64,000 bases of DNA from Anabaena catenula FACHB-362 (GCF_014698735.1 NZ_JACJTQ010000007.1:1-64000); one strand, 5' to 3'. Numbered from the stretch's first letter, positions 44,118 through 54,254 are shown. Notes: generated from the sequence alone by a model not told the origin. Program-made: numbers and translations.

Positions 44118-46889
44118 TTAGGTGATATGGAAAATGGGAATTTCAATCCAGAATTCTGTACCTGCATTTGGTTGTGAATCACATTTGAATATACCGCCGT
44201 GTTTTTCCACAACAATTTGGTAACTAATTGACAACCCCAAGCCAGTACCTTTACCCACTGGCTTAGTAGTGAAAAATGGATCAAAAATTCTTGCCTTTTG
44301 AGCGTCTGGCATTCCTGGCCCATTGTCACTAATACGAATTACTGCACTTTGCACATTTTCATTTATTTCGCCTATGGAAGTACAAATAGTAATTTTCCCT
44401 GACAGGGGATTTTCTGATTTAAATGTTCTATAACTTTCCAGGGCATCAATTGCATTACTTAAAACATTCATAAATACTTGATTTAGTTGTCCGGCATAAC
44501 ACTCTACCAAAGGTAAATTGCCATATTGTTTGATTATTTGAATGCTCGGACTTTCAGGTTTCGCTTTTAAGCGATGCTGCAAAATCAGCAAAGTGCTATC
44601 AATGCCATCATGGATATTCACCTCTTTCATTTCTGACTCATCAAGACGTGAAAAGTTTCGCAAAGATAAGACAATTTGCCGAATTCTGTCAACTCCAATT
44701 TGCATAGAAGATAAACTTTTTGGTAAATCTTCAATCAGAAATTCTAAATCCACTTCTTCTGCCCGTTCCACAATCTCTGCACTGGGTTCTGGACATTCCT
44801 GCTGATAGAGATGGAGCATACTGAGTAAATCTTCAGCATATTCATTGATATGGACAAGGTTGCCAGAAATAAAGTTAACTGGATTATTAATTTCATGGGC
44901 AACACCCGCTACAAGTTGCCCCAAAGAAGACATTTTTTCCGTTTGAATAAGTTGGGTTTGAGTTGATTGTAATTCATGCAGAGTTTGTGTTAGTTGTTCC
45001 GCTTGTTGCTGAGTTTTTACCAGTAATTCAGCTTGTTGAATCGCTACCCCTAATTGGGATGCAATCTGACTAATGAAGCTAACTTCTGTGTCCTGCCATT
45101 GTCTGGGACTGGAGTGTTGATAAGTGCAAAGTAAACCCCAAAGTTTTTTGCCAATAAAAATAGGAGCTAACACAAAAGCATGAATTTGAAACTGCTCTAA
45201 ATTATCAACATGACAGGGAGCAAAACCCATTTCATAGATATCATTTACAGCAAAAGTTTCATTATTTCGGTAGCGTCCTCCCTTTGTCTCTTGTAAATAA
45301 GTATCATTCCAAATTGTATTGATTCCCAGTTTCGGATCATTTAACCATTTGGGACTAGCAGCTTCAAAATCACCGACAAATTGCCCACCCCAATCTGCAC
45401 TAAACTTATAAACTGAAACACGATCAGCTTTGATTAATTGACAAACTTCCTTAGTGGTGGTTTGGAAAATAGTTTCAATTTCTAGAGAGTCACGAATCTT
45501 GTTAATAACTCCAAATACTGCTTGTTGTTGTTCAGCAGTTCTTTGCATTTCTAATGTCCGCTTCTGGACTTTTTTTTCTAAGTTTTCATTAAATGCTTGT
45601 ACCTGTTGGTAAAGTTCATATTGCTGAATTGCGGAAGCAAAGTTTTTACTGATTTCTTTCGCTAAATTAATTTCCTCGTTTGTCCATTTTTGAGGTTGTG
45701 CTTTTTTAGATTCCCGCCAGATTTCAAAAGATAGCCGGGGGTAAATTTGCCTACTATCTGGATCAAATTGTCCAGCCCAAAGGGTTTCTGTATCTAGTTC
45801 ATTACGAAAAATACTTAAATAGCCCACCAATTCCTGACGATAGTGGAGGGGAATCATCAAGATGCTGCGAATTTTTGTTGGTTTAAAAGCAACTTGTACA
45901 TTTCGTAAATTCGCATTTTCATAGATGTCGGAAATTGCCCAAACTTCATATTCACCAGTTTTATAATGTTCCTGCCAGACACTATACTGCTCTAGTAAGG
46001 GATATTTACTTTGTGCCGGAATTACAGGTTGCTCTCCACAGGTATAAAGTTGAAAACAATCCCTACCAGGGATTAAACATTCTAATAAGCTTTTAAAGCT
46101 GCCATTTTGAAAGTTAAAGGCATTGTGTCTGATACATAACCTGCCTCCTACTCCCTGAAAAGCGGCCACTGCGGCTTCTAAAGGTGGTTGTAAAACTATA
46201 GTCGGTAGTGAATGGAGTAAGGTAGCAATGCTGTTAATGATAGCTTCTTGTTCGGCTTTAGCGCGGGCTTGGGTGAGAAGGTTATTTTGAGCGATCGCTA
46301 CGGGTAACTGCTCTACCAGCATCTGCATCGCTTCTAGTTCAGATTCTGCCACATCACGGGCTTGAGAATGATGAGATGCTAACAATCCCCAAAGTTCATC
46401 TTGATAAATAATCGGTGCAACTACAGAAGATTTAACACCCAAAGCCGTCAAATATTCTACATGACATGGATCTAATGTCCGATAAATAATTTCCTCAGAG
46501 ATAATTTCTCCGGTTTCCAGATCACGCTGAGGGCTTTGACCAATCTCCCTAGAATCAACATTCACGATAAAACGCACCCGCGATTTAATAAGTATTTCAC
46601 GAGTCTGGGGGGGAATGTCATCCGCTGGGAAATTCAAACCCAATAAAGACGGTAAGCGATTTTCATAAATTGATTCAGCAATAACCTGACCACTACCATC
46701 TGCATGGAATTTGTAAATCATTACTCGGTCAGTTCCCAGTAAAGACCTAACTTCCGCTGTGGCTACTATGAAAATGTCTTCTAACTCTAAGGACGGTCTG
46801 ATGCGATTTGTAATCCGACGTAATAAATTTTCTTTTTCCATACCTGTCCTCAGGTCTAATGGAGGGATGGAGGCCATTGCTTTGATCAA
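44118..46889 (-). CDS. Cyanobacteriochrome-like sensor histidine kinase with three GAF domains
   Basis: A 923-residue kinase. GAF 1 (about 25-205) has a Cys142-His143 pair in DPCHVEYLTALGV. GAF 2 (about 225-430) has no such pair. GAF 3 (about 460-635) has Cys559 in APCHVDNLEQFQIHAF. The Cys-His pair is the bilin attachment site of phytochromes and cyanobacteriochromes, so two light-sensing domains are possible. A coiled coil leads to the HisKA dimer helix (MSSLGQLVAGVAHEINNPVN, phospho-His in AHE) and an HATPase domain ([16 protein letters not shown]). It is soluble. No response regulator is adjacent. The start could also be 17 codons later (MEKENLL). Confidence 0.92.
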   Translation of the reverse strand: MIKAMASIPPLDLRTGMEKENLLRRITNRIRPSLELEDIFIVATAEVRSLLGTDRVMIYKFHADGSGQVIAESIYENRLPSLLGLNFPADDIPPQTREILIKSRVRFIVNVDSREIGQSPQRDLETGEIISEEIIYRTLDPCHVEYLTALGVKSSVVAPIIYQDELWGLLASHHSQARDVAESELEAMQMLVEQLPVAIAQNNLLTQARAKAEQEAIINSIATLLHSLPTIVLQPPLEAAVAAFQGVGGRLCIRHNAFNFQNGSFKSLLECLIPGRDCFQLYTCGEQPVIPAQSKYPLLEQYSVWQEHYKTGEYEVWAISDIYENANLRNVQVAFKPTKIRSILMIPLHYRQELVGYLSIFRNELDTETLWAGQFDPDSRQIYPRLSFEIWRESKKAQPQKWTNEEINLAKEISKNFASAIQQYELYQQVQAFNENLEKKVQKRTLEMQRTAEQQQAVFGVINKIRDSLEIETIFQTTTKEVCQLIKADRVSVYKFSADWGGQFVGDFEAASPKWLNDPKLGINTIWNDTYLQETKGGRYRNNETFAVNDIYEMGFAPCHVDNLEQFQIHAFVLAPIFIGKKLWGLLCTYQHSSPRQWQDTEVSFISQIASQLGVAIQQAELLVKTQQQAEQLTQTLHELQSTQTQLIQTEKMSSLGQLVAGVAHEINNPVNFISGNLVHINEYAEDLLSMLHLYQQECPEPSAEIVERAEEVDLEFLIEDLPKSLSSMQIGVDRIRQIVLSLRNFSRLDESEMKEVNIHDGIDSTLLILQHRLKAKPESPSIQIIKQYGNLPLVECYAGQLNQVFMNVLSNAIDALESYRTFKSENPLSGKITICTSIGEINENVQSAVIRISDNGPGMPDAQKARIFDPFFTTKPVGKGTGLGLSISYQIVVEKHGGIFKCDSQPNAGTEFWIEIPIFHIT

Positions 46890-47122
46890 ATATTTTAGTA
46901 TCTTACTATAGTAAGCGATTCAGCTTAATCGTATTTTTAGATTTTACTCAGGTCTTTGTCTTCAGTAAGATTACGGTCAAACGATTTTGGATTTTGGATT
47001 CATGAGGTTAAAATAACCCTACTAATCCTTTGATCTTGATCTTAACAGGCAACAGAATTTGCTCATATATAATGTAGTAGGATTGCTACATAAAAATTTT
47101 CTGTCACCTGTTAATTAGTCAT

Positions 47123-48310
47123 CTAAACCTTCACAATGTCAGCAAAGCGAATTTTTAGATAATCATTTTCCATTTTTGCACCTGATGGTTGAAGTGCTGC
47201 TAAAGCCTGGGGTAAAACCAAATTACGGCGATGATTACCAATAGTAATATTTAATTCATCGCCACTTTTACTGAGTTGAACTTGATTTTTAGGAATACCC
47301 GGTAAATAAAGTTCTAAGCTGTACTGGTTATTTTCCTGCACAACTCTGATAGTTGTTTCTTTGTAATAAATCTGAGTTGGATCTTCATCCGGGTAGAGCG
47401 TTTCCTTGAGTCTCTCTAATGCTGCTAAACCGCACATTTCCTCCGAATAAAGAGGTACTTCCTTCACAGGTAAGGGGTGGAAGTTTTCATGAATTTCTTG
47501 GCGATATTGTTCTTGATTTTCTTTCCAACGTTGGAAGAAGGGATCTTCAACTTCTTTTGGAATAATGCGATTAGCGACAATTAAATCCGTAGCTACATTA
47601 TACAAACTCAGATAAGCATGAGCGCGGAGAGATTCTTTAATCACCATCTTTTCTGGGTTGGTGACAAGACGGACTGAGGTTTGAGTATTGTCAGTCAATA
47701 CTTTTTCTAAAGCTTCTATTTGTTCATAAAACTCATAAGGAGCATCCATTACTTCTCTATCTGGTAACGAAAAACCAGCAATTGGTCTAAAAATAGGTTC
47801 CACTAGAGGTCTAAGTGCTACCGAGATGTTTTGAAAAGGTTTATAGAAACGCCGCATATACCAGCCGCCGACCTCTGGTAAACTCAACAAACGTAGAGCC
47901 GTACCAGTAGGGGCAGAGTCAATAATTAAAACGTCAAATTCCCCTTCATCATAGTGACGTTTCATTCTGACCAAGCCAAAAATCTCATCCATTCCCGGTA
48001 AAATGGCTAATTCTTCGGCTTGTATCCCGTCTAAACCCCGTGCTTGTAACACTTGAGTAATGTAACGCTTCACCGCACCCCAGTTACCTTCTAATTCTTG
48101 GAGCGCGTCGAGTTCTGCTCCCCACAAATTTGGGCGGACTTGTCGGGCATCATGTCCCAATTCTAGATCAAAGCTGTCTGCTAGGGAGTGAGCAGGGTCT
48201 GTACTTAAAACTAATGTGCGGTAGCCGAGTTCTGCACAACGCAATCCCGTTGCAGCCGCGACTGAGGTTTTACCTACCCCACCCTTGCCGGTCATTAAAA
48301 TTACTCGCAT
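47123..48310 (-). CDS. get3d: Get3d-type ArsA/GET3 ATPase with a C-terminal alpha-crystallin-like domain
   Basis: A 395-residue P-loop ATPase. The deviant Walker A is [17 protein letters not shown], and [18 protein letters not shown] and [16 protein letters not shown] are switch and DTAPTGHT-like motifs. The last 90 residues (VRVVQENN-like, then [20 protein letters not shown] and [13 protein letters not shown]) form an alpha-crystallin-type beta sandwich. The CxxC zinc motif of animal/fungal Get3 is absent. This is the Get3d clade known from cyanobacteria and plastids, whose client is not settled. ATG at 48310 is used. Confidence 0.88.
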   Translation of the reverse strand: MRVILMTGKGGVGKTSVAAATGLRCAELGYRTLVLSTDPAHSLADSFDLELGHDARQVRPNLWGAELDALQELEGNWGAVKRYITQVLQARGLDGIQAEELAILPGMDEIFGLVRMKRHYDEGEFDVLIIDSAPTGTALRLLSLPEVGGWYMRRFYKPFQNISVALRPLVEPIFRPIAGFSLPDREVMDAPYEFYEQIEALEKVLTDNTQTSVRLVTNPEKMVIKESLRAHAYLSLYNVATDLIVANRIIPKEVEDPFFQRWKENQEQYRQEIHENFHPLPVKEVPLYSEEMCGLAALERLKETLYPDEDPTQIYYKETTIRVVQENNQYSLELYLPGIPKNQVQLSKSGDELNITIGNHRRNLVLPQALAALQPSGAKMENDYLKIRFADIVKV

Positions 48311-48353
48311 GGATGATTCTGTCCTGCCTGAATTTTATTTACATTTATTTACA

Positions 48354-48743
48354 TTATCCGTTGTTTAAGGAAAAGAAGTGCTGCTTTAGTACATCTAAAC
48401 GTGAACAATGCCAATAATCAATGTGGGAAACTATCAAATCATCAGCGTTGAGACGTAATTCACTCCAACCAGAGATAGATATGCGTGGTTTCCAGGGAAG
48501 AGGAGAATTCCAACTCAGTGTCCATTCACTTTTGATAGTGTCTTCTTGGCGTTGGATGTTATGTAAATCCATTTTCAGATTTAAGAAAAAAGTCTGAATG
48601 AATTTAATCATCCATTTGTAAAGTTCTAAACCACGAAATTTAAAAACCGTATCTTGAAAATAAACATCAGGCGCGTAAATACTGTAAGTTTGATTAACGG
48701 GAAATTTTTGATAGTCGGCTTTGAGAATTTCTATAATATCCAT
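48354..48743 (-). CDS. DUF2358 (SnoaL/NTF2-like fold) protein
   Basis: A 129-residue protein with the DUF2358 pattern: DIIEILKADYQKFPVNQTYS, IYAPDVYFQDTVFKFRGLEL and ELRLNADDLIVSHIDYWHCS. The fold resembles NTF2-like ketosteroid isomerase-type cones. It is common in cyanobacteria and plants, function unknown. It lies 43 bp upstream of get3d (same strand), so possibly co-transcribed. Confidence 0.85.
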   Translation of the reverse strand: MDIIEILKADYQKFPVNQTYSIYAPDVYFQDTVFKFRGLELYKWMIKFIQTFFLNLKMDLHNIQRQEDTIKSEWTLSWNSPLPWKPRISISGWSELRLNADDLIVSHIDYWHCSRLDVLKQHFFSLNNG

Positions 48744-48805
48744 AATAGGGAATAGGGAAAAAATTGGAATTTTTTACTCGTTACTCGTTACTCAGCACTC
48801 AGGAC

Positions 48806-49705
48806 TCAGCACTCCTTACCTTGGGTTACTTCCACATAAATATGCTCTAACCGTACAGGTTGACGAGAAATAGAATCAATGGGTATACCGTCAAATCTGG
48901 CGATGATTTCCCTTAATTCTAGCGTTTCTGGTAGCCAAAAAGCCAAATCGCTACCATAACGCCGGGGTGTAAAACCATATTCTTGAGCTAATGCGATCGC
49001 TTGTTCTTCTTGTGTAGTTTGTAACACCACTATTTCCTGAGCCGGAATTAGGGTTTTTAACTCAGATAAACTACCCTCAGCTAAAATTTTACCATTTTTC
49101 AAAATCCCAATTTTGTTACAAAGTCTTTCAGCTTCATCTAATAAATGTGTTGTTAATAAAATCGTCATTCCTTGAGTTTTAAGTTGGCGAATTAACTCCC
49201 AAATTTCATATCTGGCTTCAATATCTAAACCTGTAGTTGGTTCATCAAGAATTACTAATTTTGGCTGATGTACCAAAGCAACAGCAATATTTAAACGTCT
49301 TTGCATTCCCCCACTCAGAGTTTCTACCGGACTTTTAGCTCTATCTAATAGATTTACAGCTTTAAGAGTTGCTGCGACTTGTTTTTGGCGGGTTTGGCGA
49401 TCTAAACCATAAATATCTGCAAAAAACTGCAAATTTTCTTCACAAGAAAGAGTTTTATATAACAGATTTTCTTGAGGAGCAATACCAATTAATTTCTTGG
49501 TTGCTTCCGAAACAGGTTTATTATTGAGGCTAATATAACCACTGTCAGCATTAAGCAAATTACAAATAATATTTATTGTCGTTGTTTTGCCGGCTCCATT
49601 TGCACCGAGTAAGCCATAAATTTCTCCTGTGTCAATATATAGTCTCAAATCCTGAAGAACTTTTCTAGTTCCGTAGGACTTATTTAAATTTTTAATTCTC
49701 AGCAT
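48806..49705 (-). CDS. ABC transporter ATP-binding protein
   Basis: A 299-residue ABC-2-type ATPase. Walker A is GLLGANGAGKTTT, the signature LSGGMQRRL, and Walker B LVILDEPTTGLD. The C-terminal region (SLSELKTLIPAQEIVVLQTT, then a folded extension) is shared with drug/polysaccharide exporters of the DrrA type. It needs a membrane partner, but no permease lies next to it in this window. The ATG is at 49705. Confidence 0.93.
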   Translation of the reverse strand: MLRIKNLNKSYGTRKVLQDLRLYIDTGEIYGLLGANGAGKTTTINIICNLLNADSGYISLNNKPVSEATKKLIGIAPQENLLYKTLSCEENLQFFADIYGLDRQTRQKQVAATLKAVNLLDRAKSPVETLSGGMQRRLNIAVALVHQPKLVILDEPTTGLDIEARYEIWELIRQLKTQGMTILLTTHLLDEAERLCNKIGILKNGKILAEGSLSELKTLIPAQEIVVLQTTQEEQAIALAQEYGFTPRRYGSDLAFWLPETLELREIIARFDGIPIDSISRQPVRLEHIYVEVTQGKEC

Positions 49706-49792
49706 ATTTATAATTTAAGATATTTTGAATTTTGTAGATATAAACTTGCTTGACCAAAATCAACTGTAAAAGTACAGTTAATTATAGTATAA

Positions 49793-49810
49793 GGCAATTC
49801 ATGAATTGCC
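49793..49810. repeat. Palindrome GGCAATTCATGAATTGCC
   Basis: A perfect 18-bp inverted repeat with a neighbouring GTAAAAGTAC, in the 260-bp gap between the divergent ABC and FAD genes. It may be a dispersed repeat or operator. Confidence 0.5.
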
Positions 49811-49964
49811 CCTATAGCCGTGTAGTAGGTTAGTTTGTACGTAACCATTACCCAACACAGTTTTAAGGATGTGGGATTTTGTTCCTCAACCCAACCTTGT
49901 AAAGAACATTTCCCAGATGCTACCGTCTACAAGTTGACGCAATAGTACACGGAGTGCATGAACC

Positions 49965-51992
49965 ATGAAGCGCAGATACAAAAAAAGCTTCCAGAAATCA
50001 ATCATCAGTCTCAGTTTACTTACCACCTTTCTCACCCCCTATTCCGTTACCGCTACCCCACCCCGAAACCCAGATAAAACCGTCAATTGTGAAATTCTCG
50101 TTGTTGGTGGTGGACTATCCGGTGCAGCGACAGCTTATGAGGGGTTACTTGCAGGACGGACAGTTTGCTTAACGGAAATTACTGACTGGTTGGGTGGACA
50201 AATCTCCTCTCAAGGTACATCTGCATTAGATGAAAGACCAACTCAACGGGCTAAACAATTCTATTCTCGCGGATATTTGGAATTACGAAACCGCATTCAA
50301 CGCAAATATGGCAAACTTAACCCCGGTGACTGCTGGGTAAGTGACTCCTGCTTTCTTCCTCGTGATGCTCACAATATTCTTACCCAAATGCTCAAAGATG
50401 CAGAAAAGCAGGGTAAAGGAAAGTTGCAATGGTTTCCCAACACCGTAATTAAAGAATTAGGAATTAGTGCTGATGGTAAAATTATTAACAACGCCACAGC
50501 TATTCAACATCAACCCACAAAAGGCGCACCACCTCTCAACACTTTTCCTTTATCTCAAACCATTGAAGATGCTTATCGCTATGAAAACTCATCTCGGTTG
50601 AGTAAAGCTATTATTCGCTTTGTCCCCAAACAATCTCAAAAAAATGCCTCTAAATGGTACGTTGTCGATACCAGTGAAACTGGGGAAATTATCGCTTTAG
50701 CAGATGTTCCTTATCGCCTGGGTATTGATGCACTCTCTTACCTGGAACCTTCCTCTTCTAGCACCACTAATGATCCTTATTGTACTCAAGGTTTTACCTA
50801 CACCTTTGCAATGGAGGCGACTAAGGAACCGCAACAGCAAGCAATGCCCCCATTTTACTCACAATATGCACCATATTTCAGTTATGAATTAGCACGACTG
50901 GCGAATTTTGATTTAGTGTTTACCTATCGTCGCATTTGGAGTCCTGAAAAGGGGCAAACCACAAAATTTGGTGGTATTAATTTTACTGTTCCTACTCCAG
51001 GAGACATCTCTATGCAAAACTGGACTTGGGGTAATGACTACCGTCCAGGAACTGCTAATGATAATCTCATCTATACTCGTCAACAGTTGCAAGCCAGTGG
51101 CCAGTTACAGCCCGGTGGTTGGATGGGGGGATTGAGAACTGAAACTTTCCGCAAAGGTGAAGAAAATGCTCTTTCCTATTTCTATTGGTTATATGCGGGA
51201 ACTACGGATTCTCAATTAGGTGAAGGGGTTAAAAAACCGTACCCAAATAATCGGTTGTTAACGGGTTTAAATTCCCCAATGGGAACAGTACATGGTTTAT
51301 CGAAATATCCCTATATGCGGGAAGGAAGACGCATTATTGGCCGTCCCAGTTGGGGACAACCGGAAGGTTTTGGGATTTGGGAAGTTGATATTTCTCGCCG
51401 CAATTATAATGACGAATATTACCGTCAAACTTTGCCAGCAGATATGTATCGCCAGTTAAAAGCAACACTGGCTGGTTTAGAGGCTACTTCTGTAATTAGA
51501 GGTGAAGTTTCTCCTGATAAAGCTATGCGGCGAAGTCGTTCGACAATTTTCCCAGATGCTGTAGGTATCGGTCACTACGCTATTGATTTTCATCCTTGCA
51601 TGACAAAAAGTCCCGCAGAAGCACCTGGTAATACGGAACGTGCAGGAGAAAGACGCGGTGCGGGACAAGCTTATCCTTTCCAAATTGCTCTGCGGGCGAT
51701 GATTCCCCAAAAGATTGATAATTTATTAGTAGGTGGTAAAAGTATTGCTACTAGTCACATAGCTGCTGCTGCCTATCGGGTACATTCTTTTGAGTGGTCT
51801 TCTGGTGCAGCTGCGGGAACTGTGGCTGCTTTTGCTCTCAAACAAGGAATAGCACCTTACGAATTAGTTGATGAGTTACCTAAACAGGAACCGCAACTAC
51901 AAGTTCTCAAACGTCTGTTGGAGCAAAATGGTAATCCCACAGCTTTTCCTGATACTTCCATTTTTAACCAAAATTGGGATGATTGGCGGTAA
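49965..51992 (+). CDS. Exported FAD-dependent oxidoreductase
   Basis: A 675-residue flavoprotein. The first 30 residues are a cleavable-type signal (positively charged KRRYKKSFQK, then SIISLSLLTTFLTPYSVTAT). The FAD-binding Rossmann loop CEILVVGGGLSGAATAYEG is at about residues 43-60. KIDNLLVGGKSIATSHIAAA near the C-terminus is the second FAD motif of the FAD_oxidored family. The substrate is unknown. Some relatives act on glycans or amines. Signal and cofactor location suggest export through Tat or Sec; the basic start lacks a clear twin-arginine SRRxFLK motif. Confidence 0.85.
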   Translation: MKRRYKKSFQKSIISLSLLTTFLTPYSVTATPPRNPDKTVNCEILVVGGGLSGAATAYEGLLAGRTVCLTEITDWLGGQISSQGTSALDERPTQRAKQFYSRGYLELRNRIQRKYGKLNPGDCWVSDSCFLPRDAHNILTQMLKDAEKQGKGKLQWFPNTVIKELGISADGKIINNATAIQHQPTKGAPPLNTFPLSQTIEDAYRYENSSRLSKAIIRFVPKQSQKNASKWYVVDTSETGEIIALADVPYRLGIDALSYLEPSSSSTTNDPYCTQGFTYTFAMEATKEPQQQAMPPFYSQYAPYFSYELARLANFDLVFTYRRIWSPEKGQTTKFGGINFTVPTPGDISMQNWTWGNDYRPGTANDNLIYTRQQLQASGQLQPGGWMGGLRTETFRKGEENALSYFYWLYAGTTDSQLGEGVKKPYPNNRLLTGLNSPMGTVHGLSKYPYMREGRRIIGRPSWGQPEGFGIWEVDISRRNYNDEYYRQTLPADMYRQLKATLAGLEATSVIRGEVSPDKAMRRSRSTIFPDAVGIGHYAIDFHPCMTKSPAEAPGNTERAGERRGAGQAYPFQIALRAMIPQKIDNLLVGGKSIATSHIAAAAYRVHSFEWSSGAAAGTVAAFALKQGIAPYELVDELPKQEPQLQVLKRLLEQNGNPTAFPDTSIFNQNWDDWR

Positions 51993-52020
51993 TATCGTGT
52001 CTGGTTGAATACTTATTATT

Positions 52021-52190
52021 GGGGTGATGGGGAGACGCGGTGATGGGGAGACGCGGGGACACGGGGACGCGGGGACGCGGAGAAAATGAAGAATAACTTA
52101 ATTACCTATTCCCAATCACCAATCACCAATCACCAATCACCAATCACCAATCACCAATCACCAATCCCCAATCCCCAATCACCAATCACC
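52021..52190. repeat. STRR region: GACGCGG and AATCACC arrays
   Basis: Two blocks: GATGGGGAGACGCGG / ACACGGGGACGCGGGG (52021-52082) and about ten copies of AATCACC/CCAATCA (52110-52190). It lies between the FAD enzyme and clpS. The second block is the complement of that at 26012. Confidence 0.85.
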
Positions 52191-52462
52191 GCTGACAATG
52201 GATTAAACTAGTTTTTGTAGTCTGGGTTTGTCAAACCTCTTTTTTGACTAAAAAGAAGCAAAGACGCGGAGAGCAACCCTGCTGAAGATAGAAGCACTTG
52301 CTTGCAAGCCCCCGACTTCAGTCGTGGAGACAAAAAAATCTGTTCCTTGTTTGAATCTTCTAGCTGTCTTCTATGGGATTTCCCCTGTCTTCGCGTCCCT
52401 GTGTCCCCCTGTCCTTTTCAATTATTGTTCTTATGCTTAAAAGACTAACAGCTGTTTATGGC

Positions 52463-52756
52463 ATGGCAACAGCGCCAACTGTAACACCTGATCGAGTTAA
52501 TCAAGTTACTCGCAAAACTTATCCAAATTACAAAGTGATTGTATTGAATGACGATTTCAATACATTTCCCCATGTGGCTGAGTGTTTGCTCAAGTATATT
52601 CCGGGAATGTCGAGCGATCGCGCTTGGGATCTCACAAATCAGATACATTACGAAGGACAAGCGATCGTTTGGGTAGGTCCCCAGGAACAAGCGGAACTAT
52701 ACCACCAACAGCTGCGACGGGCTGGTTTGACTATGGCTCCTCTGGAAGCAGCATAA
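52463..52756 (+). CDS. clpS: ClpS adaptor protein
   Basis: A 97-residue adaptor that delivers N-degron substrates to ClpAP/ClpCP protease. YPNYKVIVLNDDFNTFPHVA includes the conserved NDD-motif that binds the N-terminal residue of the substrate. IPGMSSDRAWDLTNQIHYEG and GLTMAPLEAA are typical of the cyanobacterial ClpS2-type sequence. The start at 52463 (MATAPTV) is chosen; upstream in-frame starts lead into repeat DNA. It is 2 bp before the next gene. Confidence 0.9.
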   Translation: MATAPTVTPDRVNQVTRKTYPNYKVIVLNDDFNTFPHVAECLLKYIPGMSSDRAWDLTNQIHYEGQAIVWVGPQEQAELYHQQLRRAGLTMAPLEAA

Positions 52757-52758
52757 TC

Positions 52759-53055
52759 ATGGGCAAACCCACGGATGGTAGACTAGTCTGGAATCACTCC
52801 ACCCACATTTCTGGTCTAATCGCAATTTTAGAACGTCTATGTCAACAAGACGGCATTCACACTGTAACGCCGGCAGTCATTGGGCGAGCGAGAGGTCATT
52901 GTCCAAAAATGCAGTTGCGTGTGTCTGTACCCATTCGCGGGGGTTATAAAGTCATCGCACGGCAGGGTAAGACGGTGCAAGAGGTATTTGTGATCACGAC
53001 TTTGGAACTGGAGCAACTGGAAATAGCAATTGCGATCGCTATGAAAATTACATGA
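52759..53055 (+). CDS. DUF2103 (predicted metal-binding) protein
   Basis: A 98-residue protein, MGKPTDGRLVWNHSTHISGL, with a conserved His-containing strand and PAVIGRARGHCPKMQLRVSV. The Cys/His residues suggest a metal site, but the role is unknown. The frame starts two bases after the clpS stop, and translation from a start inside clpS (52582) would be a shadow. A terminator follows at 53070. Confidence 0.8.
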   Translation: MGKPTDGRLVWNHSTHISGLIAILERLCQQDGIHTVTPAVIGRARGHCPKMQLRVSVPIRGGYKVIARQGKTVQEVFVITTLELEQLEIAIAIAMKIT

Positions 53056-53069
53056 ATACGACCATTAAC

Positions 53070-53106
53070 AAAGGGAAGAGCCAAAACTTCTCCTCCCTTT
53101 ATTTTT
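53070..53106 (+). terminator. Rho-independent terminator after the clpS operon
   Basis: AAAGGGA (53070-53076) pairs with TCCCTTT (53094-53100), followed by ATTTTTG. It ends the clpS-DUF2103 transcript just before the convergent gene at 53109. Confidence 0.65.
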
Positions 53107-53108
53107 GA

Positions 53109-53432
53109 TTATTCCTCAACTTCATGCACCGCAAATTTATGTAATGGCAAACTCAAGATACAAGAAAAAGTTAAAAAATATGATAAAGCTGTAGTAATTT
53201 TCACTGCCATTGCTAAACTTTCCCAGTTTGGTAAAACTGTTTTTTCAATCCCAAAAGCGACGCAGTAAACCAGCCAGTAAGCAAAGCTCATTCTCAAAAG
53301 AATTTCTTCTGTTTCTTGGGCATCGTCTTTTTGTTGCTTCTTGTCATCCCACAGTAAAAACAGCCCCATAATACAAGCTACAGAGGAAACAGCAACTACA
53401 AATTCATGACAAAATAAATTTACAGAGTCCAT
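53109..53432 (-). CDS. Hypothetical small membrane protein
   Basis: A 107-residue protein with three hydrophobic helices (about 8-26, 46-63 and 75-95) and a charged, coil-prone region after the first (DDKKQQKDDAQETEEI). I do not recognise it. Helices 2 and 3 are near YWLVYCVAFGIEKTVL and ITTALSYFLTFSCILSLPL. It is transcribed toward the clpS operon and is isolated. Confidence 0.65.
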   Translation of the reverse strand: MDSVNLFCHEFVVAVSSVACIMGLFLLWDDKKQQKDDAQETEEILLRMSFAYWLVYCVAFGIEKTVLPNWESLAMAVKITTALSYFLTFSCILSLPLHKFAVHEVEE

Positions 53433-53768
53433 TGCCTTGATCCAACTATTTTGGTTTTTCCATCGTCAATTAGTCTAAAGGACTATTCCGAATGAATATG
53501 CAAAATAGTTACAAACTGCAATAGTTAACTGACATTTATGTAAATAATTGCAAATAAGATCATCTATCAATTTACAATTATTTAGTTAAATTTAATTACA
53601 AAATCAAACAAACCTCACTCACTAAATGCTTACGAAATTATTCTGAACAGTAGTTGCTTCACTTCTATAGCCGTTGCCGAGCCAGTTAATGATCATACAC
53701 TGTCAGGGTTTAGCAATGCGCTTATCCCTAGCGGCTGATCACTCACAGATGCTGTAACAATTCTTCTT
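53433..53768. other. Intergenic stretch with no recognised gene
   Basis: About 335 bp, AT-rich, upstream of the small membrane protein gene and downstream of moaE. It holds the membrane protein promoter. No hairpin or repeat worth naming was found. Confidence 0.35.
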
Positions 53769-54254
53769 CTAACAATTAGCTTCCGTCACTTCACAAGCAC
53801 CAATACTTACCCAACGACTAGAACCATCTTGCCAATGCTCTTTCTTCCAAATAGGTGCTTGGTGTTTAATGGTGTCAATTGCATATTGACAAGCAGCAAA
53901 AGCCTCACCTCGATGCGGACACCCCACAGCCACTAAAACACTGATTTCCCCAATTTGTAACCGCCCAATACGATGATATATGACAACCCGCTTCACATCA
54001 GGCCATTGGTAGCGAATATCAGCTGCAATTTGATAAAATACTTGTAATGCCATAGGATCGTAAGCTTGATACTCTAAAGCAACCACAGGTTGACCATCGG
54101 TTTGATTACGAACCATGCCACTCATTACCACCACAGCACCATTAGCTGGGTCATCAGCTTTAGTATAGATTTCCTCAAGAGACAATGGAGCAAAGGTAAT
54201 ACCAAAGCTATCTTCGGTTCTAGTTTTAATGGGAAAAGCAAGTGGGGTTTTCAT
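53769..54254 (-). CDS. moaE: Molybdopterin synthase catalytic subunit MoaE
   Basis: A 161-residue subunit that, with MoaD, inserts sulfur into precursor Z to make molybdopterin. Conserved segments are VVMSGMVRNQTDGQPVVALE, VYHRIGRLQIGEISVLVAVG-like and DTIKHQAPIWKKEHW, the last containing the active-site lysine pair. Length is normal. MoaD and other moa genes are not in this window. Confidence 0.95.
   Translation of the reverse strand: MKTPLAFPIKTRTEDSFGITFAPLSLEEIYTKADDPANGAVVVMSGMVRNQTDGQPVVALEYQAYDPMALQVFYQIAADIRYQWPDVKRVVIYHRIGRLQIGEISVLVAVGCPHRGEAFAACQYAIDTIKHQAPIWKKEHWQDGSSRWVSIGACEVTEANC

Noticed and set aside
52582-52758. Longer start for the DUF2103 protein
   Set aside because: This part lies in another frame of clpS and has no homology; the family start is at 52759.
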